The position numbers and the translations under genes were made by a program. Positions 12,199 to 23,893 of a stretch of 64,000 nt of DNA are shown one piece after another; position 1 is the first letter of the stretch, and each line of letters begins with the position of its first letter. Below the pieces are notes generated by a model. That model was not told the DNA's origin. It saw nothing but the letters and a program-made list of their open reading frames with translations, and did no database searches. The DNA comes from Mesodorylaimus sp. YZB2_4 (Eukaryota; Nematoda; Enoplea; Dorylaimida; Dorylaimidae), in NCBI GenBank assembly GCA_030248295.1, contig JASANH010000054.1, forward strand, positions 21,310 to 85,309. The letters run 5' to 3'.

Positions 12199-14902
12199 AT
12201 GGACAAGATTGGGCAAGCGTATGGCGCGGGTATGGCTGGTGCCGGATTTAACCCGATAGCATTCATAAAGAAGCCTCAGGTCATTCTGCGGACTGTTGCT
12301 TGGGTAAGTACTTTATATTTGCAATTGGTAGGTCTGTATAGCAATCTGTTGATGATAAGGATAGAAAAACTGGACGGCTGCTGATCGTAAGATGAGGGAT
12401 GAAGCACTTTCGCTGTATCTGTAATTGTCTGGCGATATCGACGCGGGTGAGTCTGTTGTACTTTTTCTTGATAACGCGTTGCCAGCATCTTTTTGCTGCC
12501 CGGGACTCGCAATTGCTGGTGGTGGGCCCCGGCGGAGAGTCTTCCGTCTCGATTTCTCTTTTACGCACTTTTCGTTGCAAGTGTTGACGGATCTACCATC
12601 CGGCATCATATTGACGACTGCGCATAGCCATAGTTGGAATGGGCGTCGCCAGCAGTCGGATTGACCAAGTTGAGCTCGGTCTGGTTGGTACGCGGTTGCG
12701 CTCGGTAATGAATAAACGGTTGGTCCGTTGCGTCGATGGTGGCCGCTTGCGCTGCACCCTGCCCTCTACTTGGAACGATGGAGAGTAGTGTAGCCTTTTT
12801 TGGCCCCACACCAAATCGTTGGCGCTTCCGTCGCACTCTTCAGCGTTCAATATTCCCTTCGCCTATTGATTCGGACCGTAAAGAGAGCCGCGTTATCCGA
12901 GCAAGGCGAAAAACGGGCAAAGCCTCCGTAACGAACGACTTAGCTACCCAACATGGACGAGCGTGTCTTATTCATGCCTTGGACCCGTGTAGGCTAGAAT
13001 GGCCAGCTTAGACAGGAGCGACAAAGGCCGCCTTCGATTTGCACGGTGCGCATAGAGTCGGTGACTACGGCCTCGAGCAAGATCGCTGTTGGCCAGTTGA
13101 AGAAAATCTGCTATCTTTCTGGGCAATGCCGTAAACGATTATGCCTTCACGCATGAACAGTAGACGATAGGCCTTTCCCCTTGCTTCGATCTAAAAACAC
13201 CCTGGTGTTTGCTCGATCGTTTCTCATCGCTAAAAACCTGATACACGACATACGGCTGACCAGCGGGGGAAAATTGAGGCTCAATGTAGATGAAATTCCT
13301 GAAGATGTCTTTTCGATTTACATGGCACACTAATTCATAGGATCGGAGGATTCGTAAAAAGAACTTCGGGCGAGAGCTGCATTGTGTACTAATTTCTCAT
13401 TTGCCTTTCCCCCAAGGGATTGTGCGGGCAAGCAAATTATGTCTTTTCTGTCAGCTCACTCCTGTCGTGTGAGTAAATCAAGCGGATTCCGTGGAAAAAG
13501 ATGTACCTGCTCGTTGGAAGATGCCAAGCTTTGCGAGGAGTTCAGGCAAAATGAGTTGTGATGGGTTTGCTGATGACCCGCTGACAGTTACCGTTGCTTA
13601 AGAAGGCAAAAGGCTATCGTGCATGCACGGTCTTCTTCTTCACGTGAAACTCTTTTGTCACGTACATCGATCCGCAGGGAGCTGAGCGTTCAGTCGAACA
13701 CGTTCGGACTGCATGAATGAGGTTGAAGCGGGGGCGAGGCACAGAATGCGTTTATGTCTTCCCTAATTACGCCGAACTCCTGTCTTGTCCGGGCGGTCTT
13801 CCTGTAAGCATGAACGGGGGAACGCTGGCTCCTTATTGATTGAACGCTCATCGTGGGAATTCTAGTAGCTGGTTCTAAACACACCATTCGTCGGCCATCT
13901 TCCTTCATCAATTCCAAAAATCGAAGACCTTATATCAAAGGTTGAATTTGAACGAGAATATGCGACAGTGATGAATATTAGACAAGTGGTATTTCAAAAA
14001 GTGTGCGAGAGGTCTGAATAAAAAGCAGCAACGTCGCTTCCTTAAGTTTGTGGGCTAGAAATTGGTTGCTTTCTCCTTTTCAGATCTTTTCGATAATCGT
14101 ATTCGGTTGCATTTCATCCGGTGCTTGGTACACGACGCAGATGGGCGACGAAATCTGCCTTTACGGGAATGCCACGAGCGCGTGCGGTTTTGGTACTGCC
14201 ATTGGAGTCATTTCATTTTTGGCTTTGGTCATTCTTTTGGCAATAGGTATGGCTTGCATTTCACGTCCTAGTGAGCAGTCCCATCTTTATCGCTCTTTTT
14301 AGACGCTTATTTCAACAACATCAGTTCGGTTCAGTTGCGCAAACAGGTGGTCATTGGCGACTTGGCAGTTTCAGGTAAGGAGTATTGATGTGGGTTACTT
14401 TGGTCTGGGTGGCAAGACACTTGATTTTTAGCGGCAGGCGCTTTCCTATGGTTCGTCGCATTCTGCGCTTTGACGAACAAGTGGGCAGCGGGCGGATTGC
14501 CGGAGGAAGTGACCGATTATAATCGAAGTCAACCACAAGCGGCTATCGCGTTTAGCTTTTTCTCCATTTTTCTATGGGTAAGTAATTTTGCCGTTGTTGT
14601 TCGAAAAAATGAATGGTTTTTTTTAGGGCGGAATGACATTTTTTGCGTGGAAACGATACAAAGAGGGGGCGGCCAACGCGTTTGCCCCTTCTTATGAACA
14701 AGACTTTTCGACTGCCGGTGTGCCACCCTACGGCTATCCGGGCGGTATGGGAGGTAAGAAGGGTCGCACGTGTTGTCCTAGATAGGCTAATACTGTTTTA
14801 TTGTTAGGAGCTGGCGCGGAATCGTATCAAGAGCCTCCGTTCACCGCGTCCAACGATGCGGCTGCCACGGCTCCTGGCGGCGCCCAGTATCAACCATATT
14901 AG
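12199..14902 (+). CDS. sng-1: Synaptogyrin (MARVEL-domain synaptic vesicle protein)
   Basis: Synaptogyrins are four-pass membrane proteins of synaptic and other small vesicles. The six exons 12199-12303, 14084-14246, 14303-14374, 14432-14577, 14627-14753 and 14808-14902 join in phase to 235 residues, the usual family length. The N-terminus reads GAGFNPIAFIKKPQVILR, the conserved synaptogyrin entry to the MARVEL domain. Four hydrophobic segments follow: IFSIIVFGCISSG, IGVISFLALVILLAIG, AGAFLWFVAFCALTNKW and AAIAFSFFSIFLW with GGMTFFAWKRYKEG after it. The luminal loop has two cysteines (EICLYGNATSACGFG). The tail is Gly/Pro/Tyr rich (PPYGYPGGMGG, AQYQPY), as in vertebrate synaptogyrins. Intron 1 is unusually long (1.78 kb); I see no gene in it. 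The symbol is that of the C. elegans orthologue. Confidence 0.95.
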
Positions 14903-15817
14903 CAGTACGTGCATCGATTCGTAGCCATGTCATGGAAAGGGAAACGGCTTTACGTACGTGCGTAAATCAGACTGCACTTATTACGAACCCAATTTGGCGT
15001 ATTTATTTATTTCCGTTTTGGCGGAATGAGCGTTTGATATTTAGAGGACGGGCTATATTTTTAGGAGATCTAGTTTTGGTCATGTACTGCTTTTCTGACT
15101 TTTCTACTGGGGTCATCAAGAACCTAGTCTCGAGTTTGTAATAGGAAATTTAGGGTCACGAGTGTTCGGTTGTTGCGGTGAGCAATAAGCTTTTATTGGT
15201 TGGTTATGGGGTTTGACTGGCGGATTGATGAAATATGTAATCGAGTGCTCTCCAATAGACTAGGCGAATATGGTGATTGCGCATTCCAGTCGTGTGTCCT
15301 GTTCGTGTTAGGATGAGTTGGTCATGTGTAAGTGTTGGTTCCATTCTCCTTGTATGCTTGGCTGGATTCGTGAATGTCTCATAGAGTTTAGTGTGGTCTT
15401 AGAAATTGAGACTTCTGCTTATGGATTCTATTTATTTAAATAGACTGTAGGTTTGTTGAGGATGCTGTGTCTCGAAATGAGACGAGTCTGTTATTCCATG
15501 CGAACAGGGCTAGGCCTGTTTGGAGACATAGAATGTGCGTGTTTTGCTTTGCGTCAAGGTTTTGATGGCACTGATGGGTCATGTACTTCTAGGATCATAA
15601 CGTGTGTTGGCACCTGTTAAAGATTGAAACATGGAATTTGAAAGTTGAAAGGGGGCTACCAGGCAACTTGTGATCCAAGGGGGCTCGATATGGGTGGCTT
15701 TAAGGGAGGGGGAAGTATTGTGGGTCGGCCAGGCCTTGCTGCGATACAGTTGCTAGGGTGTTGGGCGGATGGCCGTTCCAGACTGGTGATTGTTGGTAAG
15801 TGGGCATTAGGGAAAAG
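14903..15817. other. Gap after synaptogyrin
   Basis: This is 3' untranslated and intergenic sequence with no ORF I can support. A possible 50-nt mini-intron (GTAAGTGG at about 15796 to TTTTCAG at 15843) would overlap the start of the next gene and offer it a different first exon. Confidence 0.4.
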
Positions 15818-16231
15818 ATGGCTGTGAAAAGTGTCCTTTTCAGGGCGCTCAGCTTCTATTCACTGTTCTATGGACTGGCAGCTATTAAGTGCCACACGTG
15901 TGCGGGTGGTCGATTGTACAATGATTACGCCACTTTCGTGGTGATCGACGAGGCGTCGTATACGGATGTGGCCAACTGCCCGCTCGGATATAGAATCGAT
16001 TGCGGCCACTTGACTCACTGCACCACCGAGGCGCAGTACAATGTCATTGCCCGGGTGTGGATTGTAATCAAGGGATGCGATGCCAAGAGGAGCACGAGGA
16101 CCAATTCCACCTCAACCTACGAGTGTTACTATACGACTTGGAACAAGTGCATCTGCCCCGCAGATGACTGTAATGACATGTCATTGCAGTGGGCCCAGGC
16201 AAGTTTTTGTGTGGGTTGTCCAGCCCCTTAG
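15818..16231 (+). CDS. Secreted Ly6/uPAR-like (three-finger) protein, possibly partial
   Basis: From the ATG at 15818 the protein starts with a plausible signal peptide (basic MAVKSVLFR, then a hydrophobic stretch to YGLAAI). Mature cysteines follow immediately: KCHTCAGG, then NCPLGYRIDC, HCTTEAQ, GCDAK, ECYYTTWNKCICPADDCN. The opening CxxC and the final C-x-C...CN are the hallmarks of the Ly6/three-finger fold; the closest theme is invertebrate QVR/Ly6 proteins that modulate channels or receptors. The reading frame runs to a stop at 16229-16231. However, CAG/GCAAGT at about 16198-16205 looks like a GC donor, so the true C-terminus (perhaps a GPI signal) may lie in an exon I could not find. 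The start is also open because of a possible mini-intron over 15796-15843. Function is inferred from the fold only. Confidence 0.55.
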   Translation: MAVKSVLFRALSFYSLFYGLAAIKCHTCAGGRLYNDYATFVVIDEASYTDVANCPLGYRIDCGHLTHCTTEAQYNVIARVWIVIKGCDAKRSTRTNSTSTYECYYTTWNKCICPADDCNDMSLQWAQASFCVGCPAP

Positions 16232-17725
16232 AGCGCATGGTGATGTGGCAAACGCATGAATATATCTGCTAGGGCTGCTCGAGACTGGGTGGACACGGGT
16301 GACGTGATGGTCAGTAGGTCTGGGGCTACTGGGAGCTTGAAGGTGCTGAACTACGCAATGGCATGTACAGTAGATGCTTCCTGGTTGAAGATGTGGCGGA
16401 CGGATAGTGTATTGTCCTCAGTGTGAAGGCTCACGCTAGAATTGATCTTTCAATGAAAGAGGGGTTTCAAATACAGGAAGGGGTCCACATTGGACAGGGG
16501 ACAGAATGGGCTACAAATGTAAGTACGGAGGGGCCGAACTACTGAAATCCTGGAGGGCTCAAGCCAGGAACGATCCCACGCCGCCTCGTGTTGATTTTAT
16601 TGTAGCTAACACACCACAAGGGCTCACAGACCATAGACTCTCTGTTCGGGAAGCGGCCTCACATTCCAGCCGTAAACTGGATTCTGACGATCTCAGCCCA
16701 AAGTGTTGTGCTCAAGGCCAGTCCTCGACCGATGACTGCAAACCAAACCAATCACTCGACCGCGATCCGCTCTCTGACTCGTGCCTGGCCCTGACTCAGG
16801 AGAAGCAGACCAGTTCCCTGAGCCAGTACGGATAAGTACAGATAAGCCCATCCATTTCAAGCCTATTCTATGGAACATCACATTTTGTAGATGGGGTACG
16901 GGCTACTTGAAACTAGTGCCTGACCGCATACTGTTCATGAGGTTGAACCTAAGTGAGCCCAGGCAAATTTTAGTGCGAGGGTGGGTGTCTAATCATTTTT
17001 ATAGTCGACCGCGGGTGAGTCCAGCCCTGTTTCTTCTCGCTGCTTGCCCACTCGCGCCCTAACGAGCGGCATTTTCAGGGAAACTACCCTCGACTGAAAC
17101 ACAATTACGAGAAACAACAAGAGACTACAAGCTCGCCATTTCGAACAAGCACACTTGAAATTGGTGAATTCCATACGAGTCCAAATGGCACTACTGACAA
17201 CACGTGATTTCAGTGGCTAATTTGCATGCTGCTTTATGTATAGTGTCTAATTTAGTGTATGCCAACTTGACAAAACTGTTAGTGACGATGAGTCAGTATG
17301 GCCTGCACATGGCCATACTGAGGATGAGAGTCAACTCGTTAGCGCTAGTCCTTGACGTGTGGAATTAGACGACCAGATTATGTAGGTACCTACAACGAAT
17401 CCTAGCTTGTTACCCCAGGGCTTTTGGATTTCTATGAGAGTCGACCCGAGTGATAAAAGTGAAGGGATGCTGTTAGAATTTTAAACATGTCCGGCGCACG
17501 AATATGTATGTTCCCGCACAATAGTGACTATTATTAGGCCTCCTCTCTGCCATGTATGGACCTTATAACATGCACTTTTGTTCATGATAGCACTAAAGGC
17601 ACCACACATTTTTTGGTAAGAGAGGAAATATAATGAAAAGAAAATAAAAAAGCAAGTAATACATGGATCTTCTAGTGACATTTCCTGGGAACAAGACAGT
17701 CAAAAAATAACTAAAGAGAGCCATA
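16232..17725. other. Gap before transposon copy B
   Basis: ORFs of up to about 110 codons exist but show no recognisable domain or coding-like splice structure. I see nothing that I can support as a gene here. Confidence 0.4.
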
Positions 17726-19126
17726 GGGGCCATCCATAAAGGACGTCCACCAAAAAATGCGATTTTTCGACCCCCCCCCCTCCCCCTATCCACCTTTCAT
17801 CCATTTCGCCTGGACCCCTATATAAAATGGACGTCCACTTGAGCAGACCCCCCGTCATAGGAAAACATTCACTTCGAAAAAGCATTGCTCCCAGCATCGA
17901 CTGATCCGCCGAAATGATGGGTCATTCAGTCTTCGGTTTGATTCGACTGCTGCATCAGCCAAACTAGGAACTAAAATTTTACGCTTTCTTTCTGAAAATG
18001 TGTCATGCCTCATCCAATTTAAAACTTCTCCAATTTTCCTCTAAATCCAATTTTCCTCCAAAATCAGAATTAAGTCCCGCTTTAGGTGCAAGGTAGTTCT
18101 CCTGAGTTTTTGGAGTGGTTTGCTGGACAGTGACAGCGAGGAAAGAAAATATAGGGCAGGTTGCTAGGGACCTCATCCCCATAAAAATATCTTATTTTTT
18201 TATGCGATTTGTCGATGCTATCTATAATTGTTTAACATCTCTGAACCCGTGGCGCCTGGAATCTATCGCCCTGGACAGGGAGTTGATGTTTCAGCCACAG
18301 ATATAGTCGCTCACTCTCACATTCAGAGTACTTGCCCAGCAAACCTCCTCTTCCACGTCTTGGTTTTTTTTTCAAATTTTTGTGGGCCGAAGCCCGTTTT
18401 GCCTCTGGCTAGCCAGAAGTCAAACCTTCTAAGCAGGGTTGTGCGGGGACCGGTACACACATCAGCGCCCCTCAGCGTGTCTCCACTAGGAGCACCTCCA
18501 CGCGAGGGCATCCTGGACGGGACACCGACCTTCTCGGACGATGGCGGGCGGGCGTGAACCCTGCATATTAAAGAGCTGAGGTTGTTTCCTCGTTATCTTT
18601 CGTTTCTCCACTCGAAGCACCTCTGGGGTACCGGGTGAGTCACCCACGGCCTGGCGTGCCGTCAGCGGGGGTTTATGGTTCGCAAACCGACCTCCATCAC
18701 CGGGGATCGAGCCCGGGACGAGTCCAGCCACTCGCTCCCAAACAATACGGAGAGACAAGTGCCGAACCGCTGCACCACCGCGGCTGGTTACCGAGGCACC
18801 TGATTGAGCGACAAAGCCACTGGCTGCACCACTAAAATCGTTTTATCCGCCTCAGAAAAAGAGAAGCCAAAAGGATGAAAATTGTTTGGGAATATGATCG
18901 ACCTGAGTCCTTGGATAGTCGTTTGATGATTCAAATATTAGTAATTTGACTCGTATCTCTAGCATTAATACTATGATAATTGCGATAATTTTCCCAAAAC
19001 CCCGCCGATTTTGTGAAGTGGACGTCCACTTGGCGGCAGCCTACCCCCCTCCCCCATCCACTTCCGTCCACTTTCCGCTCACCCCCACCCTCCCCCCTTG
19101 GGTGGACGTCCTTTATGGATGGCCCC
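17726..19126. mobile_element. Inverted-repeat DNA transposon, copy B
   Basis: The ends are near-perfect terminal inverted repeats: the left begins GGGGCCATCCATAAAGGACG (then TCCACC), and the right reads GGTGGACGTCCTTTATGGAT then GGCCCC. The trinucleotide ATA flanks both ends (17723-17725 and 19127-19129), a 3-bp target-site duplication. Subterminal blocks carry further GGACGTCCAC palindromes (17829-17838, 19019-19028) next to C-rich runs, possibly transposase-binding repeats. There is no transposase ORF. A family-1 SINE on the - strand lies inside (about 18383-18786), just as copy A contains one. Copies A and B are about the same length (1.40 kb). Confidence 0.8.
18383..18786 (-). mobile_element. 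tRNA-derived SINE (family 1), inside transposon copy B
   Basis: On the - strand the element begins with an A-box-like TGGTGCAGCGGTTCGGC and a B box GGGCTCGATCCCC, spaced as in a tRNA gene. The body contains GATGCCCTCGCGTGGAGGTG near its middle and ends near 18383. It aligns along its whole length with the copy at 19723-20125, including the shared AAAACGGGCTTCGGCCC-type end. It is a SINE and not a tRNA, since the sequence between the boxes does not fold as a D/anticodon arm pair. Confidence 0.7.
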
Positions 19127-19722
19127 ATAGTGGAGTTTTTTAAAACATCATCGATCGTGCGATTTAGCTACTAGATAATATGCACACAGATAGTGCAGCA
19201 AGACTCGCGGAAAAAAGTTAGGGGTGGGGGGTGCCCCATTTTTGTCCGCTACTGTACTTCCCATTCATATTTTATGGTTTCACCCCTGGGATAAAAATGA
19301 GGGATTGTGGCAGTCGCTGGCTGTCACAATCGTCGCGTGCGTGGCGAAGCAACTTGCTTCTCAAGACAATCTCACGAAAGTGATCCCTCCTTACTTCTTT
19401 GTTGTCCGTGCGCACTTATCACTCCTTCGCGCAAAACATGTCTAGTCAAACAAAGCCGACATAAAGGACAATGATGCACTGCCATCGCACTGTTCGGATT
19501 TAACATACCAGAGTAAACAGGTCTTACTCATCAATGGCGGGAGCAAGACCCAAGCCCCAACACAGGCACCACGAAGCTAAAGCGGTCCTAATACGGACCG
19601 TAAAGCTTTAAATTTACTTATCCTGTTTGTATGAGTAGTTGCCGACGTTGAGTGCGATCCCAAAAAGCTACGCTCATGGGGTACCACCAGTGCAGTATCC
19701 ACTGCGTCTTTTAGAAAAATTT

Positions 19723-20125
19723 TGGGCTGGAGCCCGTTTTGCCTCCAGCCGGGTCAGCGGTCAACCTTCTGAGCAAGGCTGTGCGGGGACCAGCACACAC
19801 AGCTGCGTGCCTCTGTGCGTGTCCATCAGGAGCACCTCCACACGAGGGCATCCTGGACTGACTTCCTAAGACGATGGAAGATGGGGCGTGAATGCCATCG
19901 GTGTTCGACAGTAGAGACTTTCTACTCGTTTGGCTTCCATCTCTCCACTCAGAGCACCTCGACGGTACCGCGGAAGTCACCCACGGCCTCGTGTGCAAGG
20001 TCAGCGAGGGTTTATGGCTCGCAACAGACCTCCGCCACCGGGCATTGAACCTCGGACGAGCCTAGCCGCTCGCTACCAAGCAATACGGGCAGACGAGCGC
20101 CAAACCGCTGCAACACCGCGGCGGC
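19723..20125 (-). mobile_element. tRNA-derived SINE (family 1), free-standing copy
   Basis: This is a second - strand copy, about 400 bp long. It is colinear with 18383-18786 by eye: the same order of the GGGCT(G/C)(G/A)AGCCC end block, the TGTGCGGGGACC block, the GGAGCACCTCCAC block and the CTGCA(A/C)CACCGCGGC head. It has no flanking inverted repeat of the GGGGCCATCC type, so the SINE exists independently of the DNA transposon. Confidence 0.68.
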
Positions 20126-20326
20126 AGTATCCATTGCTTGCAAACAGAGGCTCATTGTCAGTTAGGGTAACTATTTGAGGGACAACAATGGAACAGAACA
20201 TGTCCTTTTCTGGATTTACTGCTGATGCGTTGTCACCACCGCGGTCGTGCTCAAGCAGTCTGAGGGTTGGCTCGAGCATCGAGTCGAATCGGGAAGAAAA
20301 GATGGCCGTCCGATAAAGTGCAAAAT

Positions 20327-20600
20327 ATGCAAAAGCCGAAGTTGTCGCAGAGTGCGCCAGCCAACCTGGCCGCCGTTCAACCGACGGGCGAATCGGAGAA
20401 GACGCTCAAGAGGCACGCAAATGCGAAGATGACCGCCATGGAAAACGACCAGGTGAGATGGTTCTTTCAAATTCAATTCTGACGACACCACATCATGTTT
20501 GGTGTAGAGAAGAATGGCGGTGCTGATGACCAGGCTGTTCGACCGCAAAACACATGTGGAGGGACTGACCGGGGACACTATGTACTTCCCGGTAGACTAG
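20327..20600 (+). CDS. Possible small two-exon gene, 72 residues, unknown
   Basis: Exon 20327-20452 ends at CAG/GTGAGA. The next exon, 20508-20600, begins after TGTAG in the same phase and ends at TAG. The product is charged and helical (KTLKRHANAKMTAMENDQ, then RRMAVLMTRLFDRKTHVEG). It has no signal peptide, membrane segment or domain that I recognise. The phase agreement and the 55-nt intron favour a real transcript, but the protein is short and may be the end of a longer gene. I assign no function. Confidence 0.3.
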
Positions 20601-20756
20601 GTGGCTGCGACGGTTCAAGGTGGTAAGTCGTTGTGATTCTGCTGCGCCGACCAGAGCAGCATCGAGCTTGGTTCAGGTGAGGCATGTTTAGTCAAGTGCA
20701 CGAGCCGCGATACGTGACGGTGAACAACGGATGGGTTTCGGTCAAGATTGAGACTA

Positions 20757-20902
20757 CTGTTGGTATCAATATCAATATCTCTATCTATATCTAATGAATA
20801 TCAATATCTTTTGAGATATTAATATCCGTATCTTCATCTTTTCCGATATATTTATCTTTATCCATATCTTTCGCGGCTAAGATATTAATAATAGATATCA
20901 TT
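20757..20902. repeat. Degenerate ATATCT/TATCTT simple repeat
   Basis: About 145 bp are built from variants of TATCAATATC and TATCTTTATC, strongly AT-rich, without a strict period. It looks like a decayed microsatellite. Confidence 0.6.
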
Positions 20903-22029
20903 ATTTTCAACTTCAGGAGCTAAAAGTTGAGTAACACATCTCCTGGGTTCTGAGATCCTACGGGTGAATGGAATGGTGCAACACTCGCAGGTCCCAACTA
21001 AACGTGTGCTCCACTTTAGTCTTCTAGTGACAAGTAGCCTGTCCGCGGGACTCTCGTCATACATCGCTTGAGTTTTGACGACGACGGCCACCACCGGCGG
21101 GTCGTCCCAGACCTGATCGTACACTACGCCAGCCGAAAAGCCTCGTCAAAAACAGTAAGCCATCGGATTAGATGGGCAATCGAGGTGTTCCGGTTTAGGA
21201 ACCGTCCCGGATTAGGGCATTTTACCCAACTTATTATTGGGAGATTGCTTTGGGAAGATTTCCGCGGTTATGATCTGATTTATGATTTATGATCATGATT
21301 AGGTATTTCCCTTTTCATAAATCGAAACGGCCAAAGCAGAATTTTTAAAAAGTGCTAAATATCTGGGAGGCATCACGGGCTGTATCGACTGGCTGGGTTG
21401 CTGCGCGGCATCGCGTACGTACGCCGATCGATTAATCAAGCAGCCCACCTAAACTCTAAATTTTGACAGATTGAAAGCCTTTTTTTAGCCAAGGTGAACC
21501 AAAAATGTTGCATTATCCATCTGTTGCGATGAAAATTTTTAGTGGCTGTTGTAGTGGATTTTGGAAAGATGTGCAGTGGCTGGTAGTGGATTTCAGGTGT
21601 CCCGCCAGTGGAATTCTTTTTCCGCATCTGGCAACGCTGGTTCTAATGACTGACACGCTGAGTCAACTGGATCCAGTATCTACAGTATGCAGCCTTGACC
21701 CCAAGCGGCATGCTGTCGAACCTATAGATGTTCTCAATGTTCTAAAAGTCTTGCGGAAGTACGGTCTACCGAAACACGCACGTAATTATGGTGTCTAGAA
21801 ATTCAGGGGTGAATAGGCAGTGTCACCTGGTGTTGTGCTGGCGGATCGATTTTTATAATCAGCGACGGCCTCCCCGAGTTCAGGTAGTTTATCGTCTGCT
21901 GGCGCTGCCGCGTCGACTTCGTGTATTTTTTAAAACGTACCATCAAAACCTTTGAATTTGCGTCGTGTCGAAAAATTCATCAGATATTTTCGGATTAGGT
22001 TCTGTTTAGGGCTGGTAAGACAGGAAGCG
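20903..22029. other. Gap, no gene supported
   Basis: Only short ORFs without recognisable domains are present. An ORF over 21505-21798 has no start context or homology I can name. Confidence 0.35.
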
Positions 22030-22489
22030 GGCCGCAGAGTCTTCCAAGTGCCCAATCAATTTAACAAACGAAAACATGTCGATCAGCTCCGTGAGCGTAT
22101 GCTTGAAACGAAAAGTGCGGTTTGATTCTTAACCAACTGTGGAACCAGCTATAGCTCGGCCTGAACCAGAACCGGCATTGAAGCTGGAGCATCTTAGGTT
22201 CAACTGGCCGCCGAAGAAAGCACCACCATTGCGTCGGTTAAGGCGAGAGCGCCATCCTGTACTTGCTTATGGATATGAAGATCAGACAGCGACAAGACAT
22301 TTTGGAAAACAGAAGGTCACAGGGCCCACTGATGGGATCAACGGTTTGGATTACGGTCTGTCATATGCGGTAGCATGTCGGAATATGAGACAGCATTATT
22401 TATGGTATCAGCGTGCGCCGCCTGTACTAGAGCACAAATTAGTGCAGCACACTTCAATCCCAGGTCGTAATTGGCCTGCATACGATTGA
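22030..22489 (+). pseudogene. Possible remnant of a second gypsy-type element (integrase C-terminus)
   Basis: Around 22037-22128 one frame reads RRVFQVPNQFNKRK followed by HVDQLRERM, which resembles the end of Ty3/gypsy integrases (an HVDQLR-type motif). A 115-codon ORF follows (22139-22489, GTG start, no ATG), rich in Pro, Arg and Glu, as integrase tails often are. No reverse transcriptase or LTR is visible nearby. It could equally be chance. Confidence 0.22.
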
Positions 22490-22699
22490 CTTTGATCCAG
22501 TTTTCCTCAGCCGCTTTCGATGCCAACAGTAGCTGCTGCTGCTTCTAGCTATTATGCTTATTTCACCCTATTTTCTCTAACCCCTCCCACATTCCCAGTT
22601 CTGAACTGACATATATGGACACCCAATCAGCGGTGTTAGCTAACTTGTAAGAGCCATCACCCATTGCGTTTTCCACATGAAAATTGTACCTCGAATTCA

Positions 22700-23345
22700 A
22701 ATGGCGTCTTCCCGCTCAAAGCCAGCGTTTGTCATAAAGTTATTCTTTACAATTTTACTTCTCGCCCAGAGCTGTGTGTACATCTTTGCACGCACGTCTG
22801 TCGATCAAGTGCTTGCGAATCGACCATTTATTTTTAGAAATCGTATCGAAAAAAGAAAAAAGAATTATTTCGTCTGATATCGCTGCGATCTTTGAATTAA
22901 CCGAGCAAAATGAATCAATGCGCTATTTGCAAGCGTAGCTTGTTGGCGTTCCCCTATCAGAAAGCGTGCTGCGTGGACGATCGTCCCAGCCAAGAAATCG
23001 GAAAGATCCACACCGATCGCCACGAGTCGCACATGAAATTCGTCGAGAAGCTAATGCTCGGAGTAGACATCAAAAAGGTGCCAAAGGAGGAGGCGGATGG
23101 AGGGGAAAAGAGTAACGTGGGTGTCGTAGACTTATCGGGGGACATGGCGAAAGAAGAATGGCCGAAAAAACGGCGAAGATGAAAGGAGATCCCGACGATA
23201 TCCCGTGGTCGAGATTTTCGGGCCGATCCGAGGTACGCCGATGGAGATTAGTGGCGGGAACGTCGCGAACTCGGGTGTGAGCGATGGCCGAGACGGCGAG
23301 TACGACACCGATATCGTTTGCGAAGAGGGTGCCATTGAAGACGGC
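22700..23345 (+). repeat. Segmental duplication, copy 1 (partner at 38530-39215)
   Basis: Stretches such as CTTCTCGCCCA near 22759, GGTGTCGTAGACTTATCGGG-like blocks near 23120 and GGTGTGAGCGATGGCCGAGA near 23273 recur in the same order at 38580, 38837 and 39163. The two copies differ by many substitutions and indels, so the duplication is old. Confidence 0.75.
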
Positions 23346-23357
23346 AATGAAAAGTAA
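22910..23357 (+). pseudogene. Unknown protein with one 55-residue unit, frameshifted
   Basis: The ORF starts MNQCAICKRSLLAFPYQKAC, a short Cys-rich head, and runs through FVEKLMLGVDI and GVVDLSGDMAKEEWPKK to a stop at 23180-23182. The homologous continuation (GDPDDI, GPIRGTPMEISGG, SGVSDGRDGEYDTDI) is read in another frame just downstream. Compared with the partner locus at 38772-39254, the frame is broken near 23165-23205 and one repeat unit is absent. No family is recognised. It is probably a decayed copy, or the break could be a short unseen intron. Confidence 0.45.
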
Positions 23358-23893
23358 GGCTTTCCAGGAGTGAAGTTTTTCCACGCATTCACAGTCGGGA
23401 CGATTGCTTAGACGAAAACAAGCGTAGACTCGAGATAGTGGAGCGCCGGATGGCCCGTAAGGTGGTGATCGATCGGGTGACGGGTGCTGAGTGACTGGGG
23501 ATGATCGCCTTTTCTAGACAACATTGCAATATATGTATTTTGTATTCGTGCTTGAGTCTGTCATCTGACAATTTTTCCATCTCTACGTGACCGAACTCCT
23601 CCATGGGCAGTGAGTTTACTGTTACCGGAACCTGTTCTTTCTGCCTGAACCATAAAGTAAACATTCTGTGCCAACCAGCCAGTTCGGTATCGCTGTGCAA
23701 ACATTGGAATGTTCGACCAGCCTGACCAATGCGCTGGGTGGAAATGGCGCAGAATCAGCAGATGAAACAAAGCCGACTGGCTACACTTTCTGACACCACG
23801 ATAAATATGCCGGAATACACATCAAACGATTGACGTACATTAGAAATGAAGGCGGAGCTCCGGTTTATCACCTATCACCGGTTTATCACCGAG

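Noticed and set aside
16506..16835. 109-codon + strand ORF after the Ly6-like gene
   Set aside because: No signal peptide, cysteine pattern or domain; composition like non-coding sequence.
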